From the NCBI GenBank assembly GCA_007128045.1, contig SKYG01000006.1, positions 1 through 24,704 of the forward strand: a DNA stretch of 24,704 bases. The letters are read 5' to 3'. Every line of letters begins with the position of its first letter. The first letter of the stretch is position 1. This DNA comes from Bacteroidales bacterium (GTDB lineage: Bacteria; Bacteroidota; Bacteroidia; Bacteroidales; UBA7960). This document shows positions 6,124 to 14,318 of the stretch, piece by piece. The position numbers and the translations under genes were made by a program. Under the pieces are notes generated by a model that saw only the letters and a list, made by a program, of their open reading frames with translations, ran no database searches and was not told the DNA's origin.

Positions 6124-9100
6124 CTACTTAAAAGCCCGTTCCAGAAGGGCATCCCCTTCAAGGTTCAGGCGTTCGAAATAGCCGGGCACTTCTCTTCCCA
6201 GCAGTTTGTTAACGTACAAGCGTGCCAGATACTGTCCCAGCATAAAGCCTTGTCCGCGTAAGCCAAGAAACAGGCCTTTATCTACATCGATGATCATTCT
6301 TGGCTCGATATAATAGCCAGCCCAAAGTGCCTGAAAGCCTACGGAGGATATTTCAGGTATCCAGTCTACAAAGACCTCCGATACGATTTCGGCAAACTCC
6401 CTGGAATTGACCTTCACGTCCTTGTCTGTTTCGTAAGGCTCTACCATGGGCGAAGCACAACCGATGATCTGTCCGGTATCTCCCAGCTGCTGACCATACA
6501 CTGCCGTAAAGCCTTTGTATGGCCTTCTGTCGATGAGCATGTCGAGTGGGTTTCCGTTAACTCCCAGCATGGGCAACCGTCGAGTAATAAATGCCTGGTG
6601 TTTTACGGGATATAGTCCTGTTTCAATGCCAAGCATCCGGGCAAAATGGCTGCCTTTATCGCCCAGGGCATTGATAAACAATGATGTGTGGTATTCCACA
6701 TATTCCCCTTCGTGTGTTCTGACAATGGCCTTATAGGTATCGCCAGATTTTTCCACATCTATCAAACGACAATTTTCCAGCAAGGTGCCGCCGTGTTTTA
6801 TCCCGATTCTCCTGAGGGCTTCGATCACCTTTCCGGGTGTTGCCTGCCAGCACTCGCTGGTTTTTAGTGCAGCGATATATTTATTGTTTGTGTCATTGAA
6901 GTATGGGGATATCTCTTTTTTAAATTGTGATGGTTCGAGCATCACAGCCTTTTGCCACGACATAGACTCTTCCAATGCCTTGTACATATCATGATCGTGT
7001 GCGAAGGTCACATAATTGATCAGCCGGAAGTCGACATTCGTCTTGCTGGAAAGCTCTGAAAACAGTTCCAGGTTATGCCTGGCGATGTCGGTAAGCTCGG
7101 GAAGGCTGAACACAGGCCTACCTCCGGCGATGTTACGCCATGAAGCGCCAAACCCATCATTGATCATCAGCGGCTGATAGCCCTCTTCTGCCAGGAACCT
7201 GAACAAGGCACTCCCTCCGATCCCACCACCAGCCACCAGGGCTTTGACATGAACTGTCCGGCGAGACATGCTTAATCCATCTGTATATAACCTGTTATGA
7301 TATTCTGACGGAACCATTTCACCGACGGTGATTTGGTTAGACATGGGTGCTCTGGGGGTGGATCCGCCAATCAACTCAACACCCAGTGGCCTCAGGTTCA
7401 TCTTTAGGCGTTGTATGCAGCGCTTACCCCTGCAAGGCCCCATTCCCAGGTGTGTGGTATGTTTCACTTCCTCCACGGAAATGAATTTCCGGTCGCCTAT
7501 TACCTCGAGTACATCCTCAAATTTAACATCATCACAATGACACATATAAAAGCCGGATGAAGCAGGCTCGATATGCTTTTGCATGGTAAGCGGCTCCGGA
7601 AATTCTTCTTTCAGGATAAAGCCCCTTACCTGTAGCTGGTCATCTTTGCTCATGCCCTCAGCCTTGACACGTGCAATATGCGTCAGGTTTTTCTTTTTCA
7701 GCACCTTCTGGATTACGCCTTCCCCCAAAATACGGGCTTCATTATCGACCAGAAACACCTCCTCACCTGCTTGTCTGTCAAATTCTATGGGCAGAAAAAA
7801 CAAGCCTTTCCCCAGGTTATATCCAAAAATGGCAAGTCCGGGACATTGGTACACGCAGTCCATGCATCCCACGCATTTCTCGAAGTCGATCACGGGAACA
7901 TCGCTGGTAGAGGTCTTGGTGATGGCGCCGTATTTGCAGGCAAACGCACAGGGGTTGCAGGCAAAGCCATACAAACAGTCAATTTGCACGAACGGTTTAT
8001 TCATCCTTTCCGGTGTTGGCAGAACCGGCTCATCTATAACCTTTTCCGGATGTTGCTGAGAGTCTATGTATTCTTTGGAAACAAGTAAAAAGTCGCTATA
8101 GTTGAAGCGTCGTTTCATATCTTCGAGAATCTCATAGGCCACTTGTTTGCCACGCAACACGGCACTGGTGCCTTCGCCAATCCTGATTGCATCTCCTGCA
8201 CCATGGCAACGGCGGCCAAACATCTCACGGCCTTTCTCCAGCAACGCATCATCAGGCATCAGGCCGGTGCATATATTGATCGCATCGATATCATCGATAC
8301 GTTTTTCTGTACCTTCAATGGGTTTAAAATCTCTGGCCTCGGCAATCACAGCACCGGAGATGCCATCTCCCTCCTTGTTTGGCAGTGCTTCCAGGATCAT
8401 ATGAGAGAGGAGTACCGGGATACCCAGCCTCCTCACCCTGTTGGCCTGGACAGGAAATCCACCTTCGTAAGGCATGGCCTCCACGATGGCTTTCACCCGC
8501 GCCCCTGCCTGTGTGAGCTGGTAGCTTGTCAGGTAGCCAATATTTCCTGCTCCCACTGTCAACACTTTTTTACCTAAGAGGGTAAGTTCCGTGTTCATCA
8601 TCTTTTGGATGACGGCAGCGGTATACACACCAGGCAGGTCGTCGTTATGAAAAGTGGGCAGGAATGGCACGGCACCGGTGGCCACAACAAAGTGTTTGCA
8701 GTCGATATAAAATATCTCCGACGTTTTGAAATTCTTTACCGCCACGCGGTTGCCTTCAAAGATATCCCAAACAGTACTGTCAAGTAAGATGCCATCATGG
8801 TTGTCGCCAGCCAGCAGTTTTGATATGTCAAAGCCCCGCAAGCCTCCATATTTTTTCTCTTTCTCAAAAAAGAAGAACTGATGCGTCTGCATGTTGAACT
8901 GCCCGCCAATTTCGCTGTTGCTGTCAACAACAATATTTGGGATACCATGGTCATTGAGTATTTCCCTGCTGGCCAGTCCGGCAGGTCCGGCGCCTACAAT
9001 GACCACATCTGTTTTATACACCTTTACACCTGCCGCTTTTATAACGGGTGACGGTGTTGCAACATAGTCGTGAGGAATCTCATTCACTTTGTGAACGCCA

Positions 9101-9354
9101 TCAACCAGCGTGATGCAGATACGTTTTATCTGTCCGTCGACGAGCATTTCGCATGCACCGCATTTCCCAATGCCACATTCAAGGCTACGCTTGCGGTGTT
9201 TGAGGCTGTGGCTATGAACAGGGTATCCGGCCTGGTGTAAGGCAGCTGCAATGGTGAAGCCTTTGTCACCTTCTATTGCATGGCCATTATATGAAAATGA
9301 TTGCTTTTCAGAAACGTTGATTTCCAAAATAGGATGGCTGCTTATTTTACCCAT
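6124..9354 (-). CDS. fused multi-cofactor FAD/iron-sulfur amine or imino-acid dehydrogenase
   Basis: This is one 1076-residue chain made of modules that are usually separate subunits of proline, hydroxyproline, opine, sarcosine or glycine (HcnABC) dehydrogenases. Domains in order: an N-terminal [2Fe-2S] domain with CGIGKCGAC (C60, C65, C68) and C80; an FAD/NAD oxidoreductase with GAGPAG at 121-126 and GAGNIG at 268-273; and a double [4Fe-4S] ferredoxin with C460, C466, C469, C473 and C494, C497, C500, C504. Then come a BFD-type [2Fe-2S] domain (C605, C607, C641, C646) and a second FAD domain of the D-amino-acid-oxidase type with GGGIGG at 709-714. The substrate cannot be read from sequence; oxidation of a secondary amine or imino acid with electrons passed along the clusters is likely. 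An ATG at 9396 is in frame, but the promoter element at 9378-9385 rules it out, so ATG 9354 is used. It appears monocistronic. Confidence 0.9.
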   Translation of the reverse strand: MGKISSHPILEINVSEKQSFSYNGHAIEGDKGFTIAAALHQAGYPVHSHSLKHRKRSLECGIGKCGACEMLVDGQIKRICITLVDGVHKVNEIPHDYVATPSPVIKAAGVKVYKTDVVIVGAGPAGLASREILNDHGIPNIVVDSNSEIGGQFNMQTHQFFFFEKEKKYGGLRGFDISKLLAGDNHDGILLDSTVWDIFEGNRVAVKNFKTSEIFYIDCKHFVVATGAVPFLPTFHNDDLPGVYTAAVIQKMMNTELTLLGKKVLTVGAGNIGYLTSYQLTQAGARVKAIVEAMPYEGGFPVQANRVRRLGIPVLLSHMILEALPNKEGDGISGAVIAEARDFKPIEGTEKRIDDIDAINICTGLMPDDALLEKGREMFGRRCHGAGDAIRIGEGTSAVLRGKQVAYEILEDMKRRFNYSDFLLVSKEYIDSQQHPEKVIDEPVLPTPERMNKPFVQIDCLYGFACNPCAFACKYGAITKTSTSDVPVIDFEKCVGCMDCVYQCPGLAIFGYNLGKGLFFLPIEFDRQAGEEVFLVDNEARILGEGVIQKVLKKKNLTHIARVKAEGMSKDDQLQVRGFILKEEFPEPLTMQKHIEPASSGFYMCHCDDVKFEDVLEVIGDRKFISVEEVKHTTHLGMGPCRGKRCIQRLKMNLRPLGVELIGGSTPRAPMSNQITVGEMVPSEYHNRLYTDGLSMSRRTVHVKALVAGGGIGGSALFRFLAEEGYQPLMINDGFGASWRNIAGGRPVFSLPELTDIARHNLELFSELSSKTNVDFRLINYVTFAHDHDMYKALEESMSWQKAVMLEPSQFKKEISPYFNDTNNKYIAALKTSECWQATPGKVIEALRRIGIKHGGTLLENCRLIDVEKSGDTYKAIVRTHEGEYVEYHTSLFINALGDKGSHFARMLGIETGLYPVKHQAFITRRLPMLGVNGNPLDMLIDRRPYKGFTAVYGQQLGDTGQIIGCASPMVEPYETDKDVKVNSREFAEIVSEVFVDWIPEISSVGFQALWAGYYIEPRMIIDVDKGLFLGLRGQGFMLGQYLARLYVNKLLGREVPGYFERLNLEGDALLERAFK

Positions 9355-9377
9355 ACATGTTGCCGTTAAAGTCCAGA

Positions 9378-9385
9378 CAAAGGTA
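9378..9385 (-). promoter_or_regulatory. Bacteroidota -7 element TACCTTTG for the fused oxidoreductase gene
   Basis: The minus strand reads TACCTTTG 23 bases before the ATG at 9354. It is an exact consensus match and suggests a short leader of roughly 15 to 20 bases. No convincing -33 element is visible. Confidence 0.55.
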
Positions 9386-9487
9386 ATTGTTTTCAATAAT
9401 TACGCTGTTCTTTGCATACGATAATACAGCAAATTAGCCTGTTTACGATGCCAACATGATAATACTATAATAAATCAACTTATTTCC

Positions 9488-9528
9488 CGCTGATTGCGCT
9501 GATTTTCGCTGATTTATTATCGCTGATA
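9488..9528. repeat. short direct repeats of CGCTGATT
   Basis: Four near-identical octamers (CGCTGATT at 9488, 9497 and 9507; CGCTGATA at 9521) lie in the 254-base gap between the barrel-protein stop and the oxidoreductase start. Spacing is irregular (9, 10, 14). It resembles dispersed intergenic repeats seen in Bacteroidota. No function is visible. Confidence 0.6.
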
Positions 9529-9608
9529 ATCAAATGTTTAACTTCTGAGAAACTTGTGCTAAAGGTAGTCGAAGTATCTGCGGGAACCCCTCCAAAAAAA
9601 CAGGGCTA

Positions 9609-11093
9609 TTAAAAGCGGAAAGATATGCCGGAGTTTACAGAAAAGCAGTAGGGATAGGTTTTCCCGGTCAAAGAGGAAGTATTTTCTCCTGATGGCAGGG
9701 TTTGGTCTTTAACAATAGGCTGCAGGAACATCTGTGCGGTAGGTTCTACGAAAAGAAACAGTCTTTGCGTAAGGGGAAACGCGATGGCAAAACCACCTAC
9801 ACCTGAATAGCTGAAGTCTCTGACGCCATAGGTTTCGCCAATAATCTCATCATTGCTGTTGATACCTGATAGTGCCACCTCATTTTTTATCAGGAAATTA
9901 CCGGCAACACCAGCCTTCAGCGACATCGCGACAAAACGGTTTTCAAAGAGCCTGTAACGTACTACTACGGGTACTTCGACAAACCTAAAAAACTGTGTCA
10001 TCTTTTGTCCCTGGAGCACAAGAAATTTGGGATCATCGGGTACTTCGAAAGGAATTTTGGTATTTGACATCAGGACACGTGACGACTGGTTGTCAGTGAA
10101 ATACAACTGAGGATTATTCATTTGAATGATTCCAAGCGAGGTAACTATGTTTTGTGGATGGCCATAGCCTGGCGAAAACGCAGCATCATAAAAAGGCAGG
10201 TCATCCAGTTGGGAGAATGCATTGATGTCATTTATATGCTGATTAACGTTCATATACCCCAACCCTGTTTGCACTGACAAACGTGAGCTTATCGGTATGG
10301 CTGCAAAGAAGCCGTAGCTGTAACTCATCGATTGGTTTTCAAGGCCTCCCAATGGCATATTGGAGAAAGGTTCAGCAATATGTCTGCCGGTGTATTGCGG
10401 TGCAACGTGAACGCCAAGAACAATACCTGTACCTCTGGGATCGGAATAAGCATATCTGTCGATAGTGTTATTGGTATAGGTATTATTAACTGCGAACAAG
10501 GAGGTTGAATATGTATTGGCGTTAATCTTAGGTTCAGCCAGGCCCGCTTGCCCGTACGACAGGGCAGCATGGTGAACAGGGTTTATGGCTCTCATACCTG
10601 TATCATCTATGATTGACAGACCAGTATACTCCTGAGCCTCTGAGTGTTTCCGGGTTATAGATACAGCTGCTGGCCTTTCAGAACTTTCATAAGATGCTGA
10701 CGCCAATTGTTGCTGATGGGTTACGATTGATGTGCCGGGTTGTGTATGTTCTCCCTGTTGTTGTAAGGTGGCGGGCAACCCTGCTTCAGCCTGGATATCA
10801 CTGGGGGCAGTTCCATTGTCAGTTTGAGAAGCATCGCGGGTACTTACAGGGGATTGGTGTTCGGCGATCTGATTTTCCGAATGTTTGTCGGAGGTGATGA
10901 GCCATACTGAGAGGCCGCTGATGGCAAGGAATGCGACGGCAGCAGCAAGCTTGAAAAACGCTGGCATCATGCGTTTTGCGGGAGCAACAACGATGGCATC
11001 CTGAATGGCGAACCACGCATCAGCCGGGGGTTCTGGTGCGAATCCCTCAAACCTGCTGCGGAGGTCGTTATCAAATATGTTGTTGTCTGCCAT
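9609..11093 (-). CDS. membrane-anchored outer-membrane beta-barrel protein, presumed anti-sigma factor
   Basis: This 494-residue protein has four parts. First is a short cytoplasmic N-terminus with DNDLRSRFEGFAPEPPADAW, the small conserved patch seen at the start of many Bacteroidota anti-sigma-like proteins. Next is a single hydrophobic helix at about 44-66 (MPAFFKLAAAVAFLAISGLS and on). A roughly 150-residue Q/S/T-rich linker follows. Last is a C-terminal region from about residue 216 of alternating hydrophobic strands like a PorT-type outer-membrane barrel, ending GISFRF with the terminal phenylalanine typical of barrel proteins. No cleavable signal peptide is evident. It lies 21 bases after an ECF sigma gene on the same strand, so I infer it holds the sigma factor at the inner membrane while its barrel reaches the outer membrane. 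The family name is not known to me. Confidence 0.75.
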   Translation of the reverse strand: MADNNIFDNDLRSRFEGFAPEPPADAWFAIQDAIVVAPAKRMMPAFFKLAAAVAFLAISGLSVWLITSDKHSENQIAEHQSPVSTRDASQTDNGTAPSDIQAEAGLPATLQQQGEHTQPGTSIVTHQQQLASASYESSERPAAVSITRKHSEAQEYTGLSIIDDTGMRAINPVHHAALSYGQAGLAEPKINANTYSTSLFAVNNTYTNNTIDRYAYSDPRGTGIVLGVHVAPQYTGRHIAEPFSNMPLGGLENQSMSYSYGFFAAIPISSRLSVQTGLGYMNVNQHINDINAFSQLDDLPFYDAAFSPGYGHPQNIVTSLGIIQMNNPQLYFTDNQSSRVLMSNTKIPFEVPDDPKFLVLQGQKMTQFFRFVEVPVVVRYRLFENRFVAMSLKAGVAGNFLIKNEVALSGINSNDEIIGETYGVRDFSYSGVGGFAIAFPLTQRLFLFVEPTAQMFLQPIVKDQTLPSGENTSSLTGKTYPYCFSVNSGISFRF

Positions 11094-11114
11094 GAGAATG
11101 TAATGCCTTTGTAT

Positions 11115-11672
11115 CTAGTCTATTATTTTTTTATCTGCTAACCGTACTTCTTTTTTTATCATTTCCTGCAACAGCAATCGTGCACGTGACAGGTTTGAAC
11201 GCGATGTGGACTCAGTGATATTCAGCATCTCGCCAATTTCTTTATGGTTTAGGCCATCCATGGTGTGGAGGTTAAAGACCAGGCGGTACTGCACGGGTAG
11301 ATGCTGTATCAGTGCCAGGAGATCTTTTACACCCAAACTTGACGGGCCCATATTTTCTTCTGCAAAGTGGCCATTGTCAGACATGTCATGAACGGAGAGG
11401 TGATATACCCGTTCTCTGTACTTTTCAATAGCCGTATTGATAAAGATACGTTTGACCCATCCTTCCAGGCTTCCTTTCCCCTGAAATGTTGAAAGCTTTT
11501 CAAACACCTTGATAAACCCTTCCTGGAGGATGTCCTGAGCTTCATCATAACTGGATGCAAACCGCAGGCACACACCGTACATCTTGCTGGAGAACAGGCT
11601 ATAAAGACGGTGTTGATCCGCTTTATTGCCTTTCAGACAACCTTTTATCACATTCTCCAGTGCATCCATCAT
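11115..11672 (-). CDS. ECF-type RNA polymerase sigma factor
   Basis: This is a sigma-70 family factor of the extracytoplasmic-function class, directing RNA polymerase to a small regulon. Region 2 covers about residues 22-88, with ASSYDEAQDILQEGFIKVFE and the promoter-contacting helix GWVKRIFINTAIEKYR. Region 4 covers about 117-172, with LPVQYRLVFNLHTMDGLNHK and the helix-turn-helix EIGEMLNITESTSRSNLSRA. Length (185 residues) and the absence of regions 1 and 3 fit the class. A second methionine immediately follows the first, so the start could be 11672 or 11669. The presumed anti-sigma barrel protein is directly downstream. A TAnnTTTG element lies just upstream, so basal expression probably uses the housekeeping sigma factor. 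Confidence 0.93.
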   Translation of the reverse strand: MMDALENVIKGCLKGNKADQHRLYSLFSSKMYGVCLRFASSYDEAQDILQEGFIKVFEKLSTFQGKGSLEGWVKRIFINTAIEKYRERVYHLSVHDMSDNGHFAEENMGPSSLGVKDLLALIQHLPVQYRLVFNLHTMDGLNHKEIGEMLNITESTSRSNLSRARLLLQEMIKKEVRLADKKIID

Positions 11673-11692
11673 CCACGTATCATTTGTAAAAA

Positions 11693-11700
11693 CAAAGATA
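11693..11700 (-). promoter_or_regulatory. Bacteroidota -7 element TATCTTTG upstream of the ECF sigma gene
   Basis: The minus strand reads TATCTTTG 20 bases upstream of the sigma ATG, an exact TAnnTTTG match. A TTTG lies 11 bases further upstream (11712-11715), closer than the usual spacing for a -33 element. Confidence 0.5.
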
Positions 11701-12015
11701 CATAATCCTTACAAATTGATAGAAACACATTGCCATGCAACATCCGAAAAAATGTTCCAGGGGGATGACCGCAAGTTGGTGTAGATTGGCTAATGTTGTT
11801 TTCTGATTACACGCGGCCATTACCGTTCCCCCTGAAACGAATACAAAACCTTAAAAAGGAAAAAGGAGAAAATCGGAGATGTATGATTTGGTGTTGTATC
11901 CTGCAATATATCAAGCAAAGAGCGTTAGCTGACCTATGTCAGCATTCCGATTACAATTATAAGACGCAATTGCAGATACAAACGCTGCGTAGCCTTATAA
12001 AAAAAATCTTGACAC

Positions 12016-12046
12016 TTATTAACAATTACAGGGGGTTATTAACAAT
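12016..12046. repeat. two TTATTAACAAT direct repeats 20 bases apart
   Basis: Identical 11-base copies at 12016-12026 and 12036-12046 start exactly 20 bases apart, about two helical turns. They lie just beyond the TPR gene's stop. A protein-binding site is possible; chance in AT-rich DNA is also possible. Confidence 0.4.
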
Positions 12047-12057
12047 ATACGCACCGT

Positions 12058-14277
12058 TTATTGGCTGAGCCGGATATAATCGAGCATCAGGTCCATATCT
12101 ACCTGGATAACCTTATGACGCATCAGGTGTTTTCGGTCTTCGTTGAAAGAAGCCTCAAACTCTTCAAAGCGCGTCCATTTGTCAGCACTCTTCAGGTATA
12201 AGGAAAGTGCCTCGTCGGGCTGGTTCATGCACCAACAGACATGACCCAGGTTCATCAGGTCGTATTTGTTTCCGGGGTCATCGCTCAATAGCCGTTCGAG
12301 GTAATCTTTGGCTGTATCAAACTTCCCAATAATGAACGAGCACCATGCCAGGGGTCGTCTGATCTTGTGGTTTTCGGGCAACAGCACTTCCAGCTTAAAA
12401 TACACATCCAGTGCCTCTTCGTACCGTTCCAGGTGAATCAGACACTGACCGATGCTTGCCTGTATCTGTAAATCATCCGGTGATAGCTTCGAAGCGTGAC
12501 GGTAGTGCTTGTATGCTTCATCCCAGCGGTTCAACGCCTTACAGCAGAAGGCAAGCTTTTTTACAATCCACAAACGATCCGATTCAATCAGGTCAGCACG
12601 TTGATAGTAATCGTATGCATGAGAAAACGCTCCGGTCTTTTCATAGCAGAACGCTATTTTTTCGAATAATTCAATGTTGGATGTGTCTTCCTGGATAATG
12701 GCCAGAAATATTTTCAGGGCATCCGGGTAGAATTTTTTATCGAAGTAAAACTCAGCAATATTTCTGATCGTCTTTTTGTCAGATACCAGGTGTTTTACAA
12801 AAGATGTCTCATACAAATCCAGCTTCATGGCGAAGATATCATCAAATTCGCTTCGCCAGGGATGCAGCTTAAAGAAGCGGTATAAGTCCTGAAAATACTG
12901 GGTATATATGCTTTTTGACATCGCGAAGCTATTGATCAGCGCTTCATCCTTTTCCAGTTCGCTGATGCTTTTCATCTCAGCATTCAGCATAGTCATCATC
13001 ATGGTTTTTTGCTGCTCGGGCACCATTCCCAGGTTCAGGCAAAATGAATATTTATCCGAGTTACACATAAAATAGGTGCTTTCCAGCTTCTCGGCAAGAG
13101 GTGTGAGGTCTACATTACTTGCCGGGTCTTTGATGATTGGCTCTATGTATTGATTTTCAATGTAAAAGGGAACAAACCAGTTGCTTATCTGCTGAAAAAA
13201 AGGAAATCCCTTTAGCTGCGAAAACGCACTGATAAACACATCCATGCCTTCCATCTGCATTTCAGTAAATTCCTGCAGTTTGTTCAGCAAGTCGGGTACA
13301 TCCTCAAAGACCGTCTCCCAGTCGGGGTTCTTCTCTTCAGAGAAGTCATCCTGAGTGATGCTGTTCAGGTCAAGCTTTTCTTCAATCTTCGGTCGCATCC
13401 TGACCATCTCGGGCAGGATTTCCTCTTCCCACTTCTTTTTGACCTTATCTGTTTCTTTTGCTTTGGTGAACTGAATCAGGATGGCCTCAATGTTCTGTTC
13501 AATGTCAGGAAATTCTTTCAGTGCCAGGGTTTGTTTTTCGAGTGCCGGGTACAGGTAAAACCGGTTGTTATACTTCAGGAACCCCATAAAAATGCCGACC
13601 ATAGCCCGTTCCCATACAAATGCTTCCCGTTTTTCGATGAACCTGAACAGTATATCGAACTTATTCACATCGAAGTAGCGCAGCAAACTAAGTGTCAGGG
13701 AGCTAACAACCAAGGCTTTGTCATGCCATGGCAGTGTTTCGGAGTCACATACGGCCTGCAGCAGCTCTATTTCTATTTCTGCATACCTGTCTGACAGCCA
13801 AATGGTATTGAAAACCCTGATCAGGGCCTCCTCTCTTGACCCATGGGGTTCTTCTCCCGACAGCTTTACCCCTTTTAGTATGCCCGACAGTTCACGGTCG
13901 AATGTCATGCTTTCGATCACATGGGCAGCATCACCACGCTCCATGCGAGAGCTGCGCATCAGCGACTTTTTTATCTGGCAGGTTATGAGGGTTCCATCGT
14001 TGGCAAGCAGTATCTCCTGAAGCTCATCTGCCAGCTCAAGCAACGAACGAACCAGGTAGTGGTATACCTTTTCGCGTTCAGGATCTCTTACTGCCGAAAA
14101 CGAGTGCTTTAAAATGTTTTTGTATGTATCAAGCAACTCATCCAGCGTTTCATTCAAAAACTCTTTGTTGGATTGCTTCACCATCCCACGAAGCAAAGAA
14201 ATGGCCTCAACAAGCCTCCTGCGGTGCAGCAGCTTGCATATGTTCCGGTATTCTTTTGCTATGGTTTTTGGATTCAT
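12058..14277 (-). CDS. large tetratricopeptide repeat protein
   Basis: This is a 739-residue protein of unknown role. The first two thirds are alpha-helical, charged and without a recognised domain. From about residue 505 to 700 there are around six TPR units, such as FYPDALKIFLAIIQEDTSNI, WDEAYKHYRHASKLSPDDLQ, YEEALDVYFKLEVLLPENHK and PDEALSLYLKSADKW. TPR arrays bind other proteins. No signal peptide or membrane helix is evident, so it is probably cytoplasmic. It begins 35 bases after the AbgT transporter's stop on the same strand, so the two may be co-transcribed. The start MNPKTIAKEYRNICKLLHRR is reasonable because no upstream in-frame alternative is attractive. The TPR assignment is firm; function is unknown. 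Confidence 0.88.
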   Translation of the reverse strand: MNPKTIAKEYRNICKLLHRRRLVEAISLLRGMVKQSNKEFLNETLDELLDTYKNILKHSFSAVRDPEREKVYHYLVRSLLELADELQEILLANDGTLITCQIKKSLMRSSRMERGDAAHVIESMTFDRELSGILKGVKLSGEEPHGSREEALIRVFNTIWLSDRYAEIEIELLQAVCDSETLPWHDKALVVSSLTLSLLRYFDVNKFDILFRFIEKREAFVWERAMVGIFMGFLKYNNRFYLYPALEKQTLALKEFPDIEQNIEAILIQFTKAKETDKVKKKWEEEILPEMVRMRPKIEEKLDLNSITQDDFSEEKNPDWETVFEDVPDLLNKLQEFTEMQMEGMDVFISAFSQLKGFPFFQQISNWFVPFYIENQYIEPIIKDPASNVDLTPLAEKLESTYFMCNSDKYSFCLNLGMVPEQQKTMMMTMLNAEMKSISELEKDEALINSFAMSKSIYTQYFQDLYRFFKLHPWRSEFDDIFAMKLDLYETSFVKHLVSDKKTIRNIAEFYFDKKFYPDALKIFLAIIQEDTSNIELFEKIAFCYEKTGAFSHAYDYYQRADLIESDRLWIVKKLAFCCKALNRWDEAYKHYRHASKLSPDDLQIQASIGQCLIHLERYEEALDVYFKLEVLLPENHKIRRPLAWCSFIIGKFDTAKDYLERLLSDDPGNKYDLMNLGHVCWCMNQPDEALSLYLKSADKWTRFEEFEASFNEDRKHLMRHKVIQVDMDLMLDYIRLSQ

Positions 14278-14290
14278 ATCAGTGGAATGT

Positions 14291-14318
14291 GTTGTGAGTT
14301 GTGGGTTGCGGGTTATGG
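14291..14318. repeat. 7-bp tandem repeat across the AbgT transporter stop
   Basis: On the plus strand four 7-base units run in tandem: GTTGTGA, GTTGTGG, GTTGCGG, GTTATGG. The last unit contains the TTA that is the transporter gene's TAA stop (14313-14315) on the minus strand, so the gene ends inside the array. Confidence 0.65.

Larger units (their letters stand above)
11673..12057. other. 385-base intergenic region with hairpin and direct repeats
   Basis: This stretch lies between the TPR gene's stop and the sigma factor gene's start, both on the minus strand. It holds the sigma promoter element (11693-11700). It also has a perfect 6-bp hairpin, GCTGAC-CTAT-GTCAGC (11928-11943), without a T tail on either side, and two copies of TTATTAACAAT at 12016-12026 and 12036-12046. 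The 91-codon frame open across it on the plus strand (11793-12068) has no recognisable family and is probably not a gene. I see no structured RNA I can name. Confidence 0.5.

Noticed and set aside
8143..8577. 144-codon frame opposite the fused oxidoreductase gene
   Set aside because: It lies wholly antisense to a well-conserved coding region and has no family resemblance; other long antisense frames occur along the same gene.
12009..12046. Replication origin with DnaA boxes
   Set aside because: TTATTAACA differs from TTATCCACA at two positions, only two copies exist, and no dnaA or origin-linked gene is nearby.
11793..12068. Plus-strand 91-codon frame in the 385-base gap
   Set aside because: No recognisable family, uneven composition, runs into the 3' end of the TPR gene, and has no convincing promoter. 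It is probably a chance open frame.
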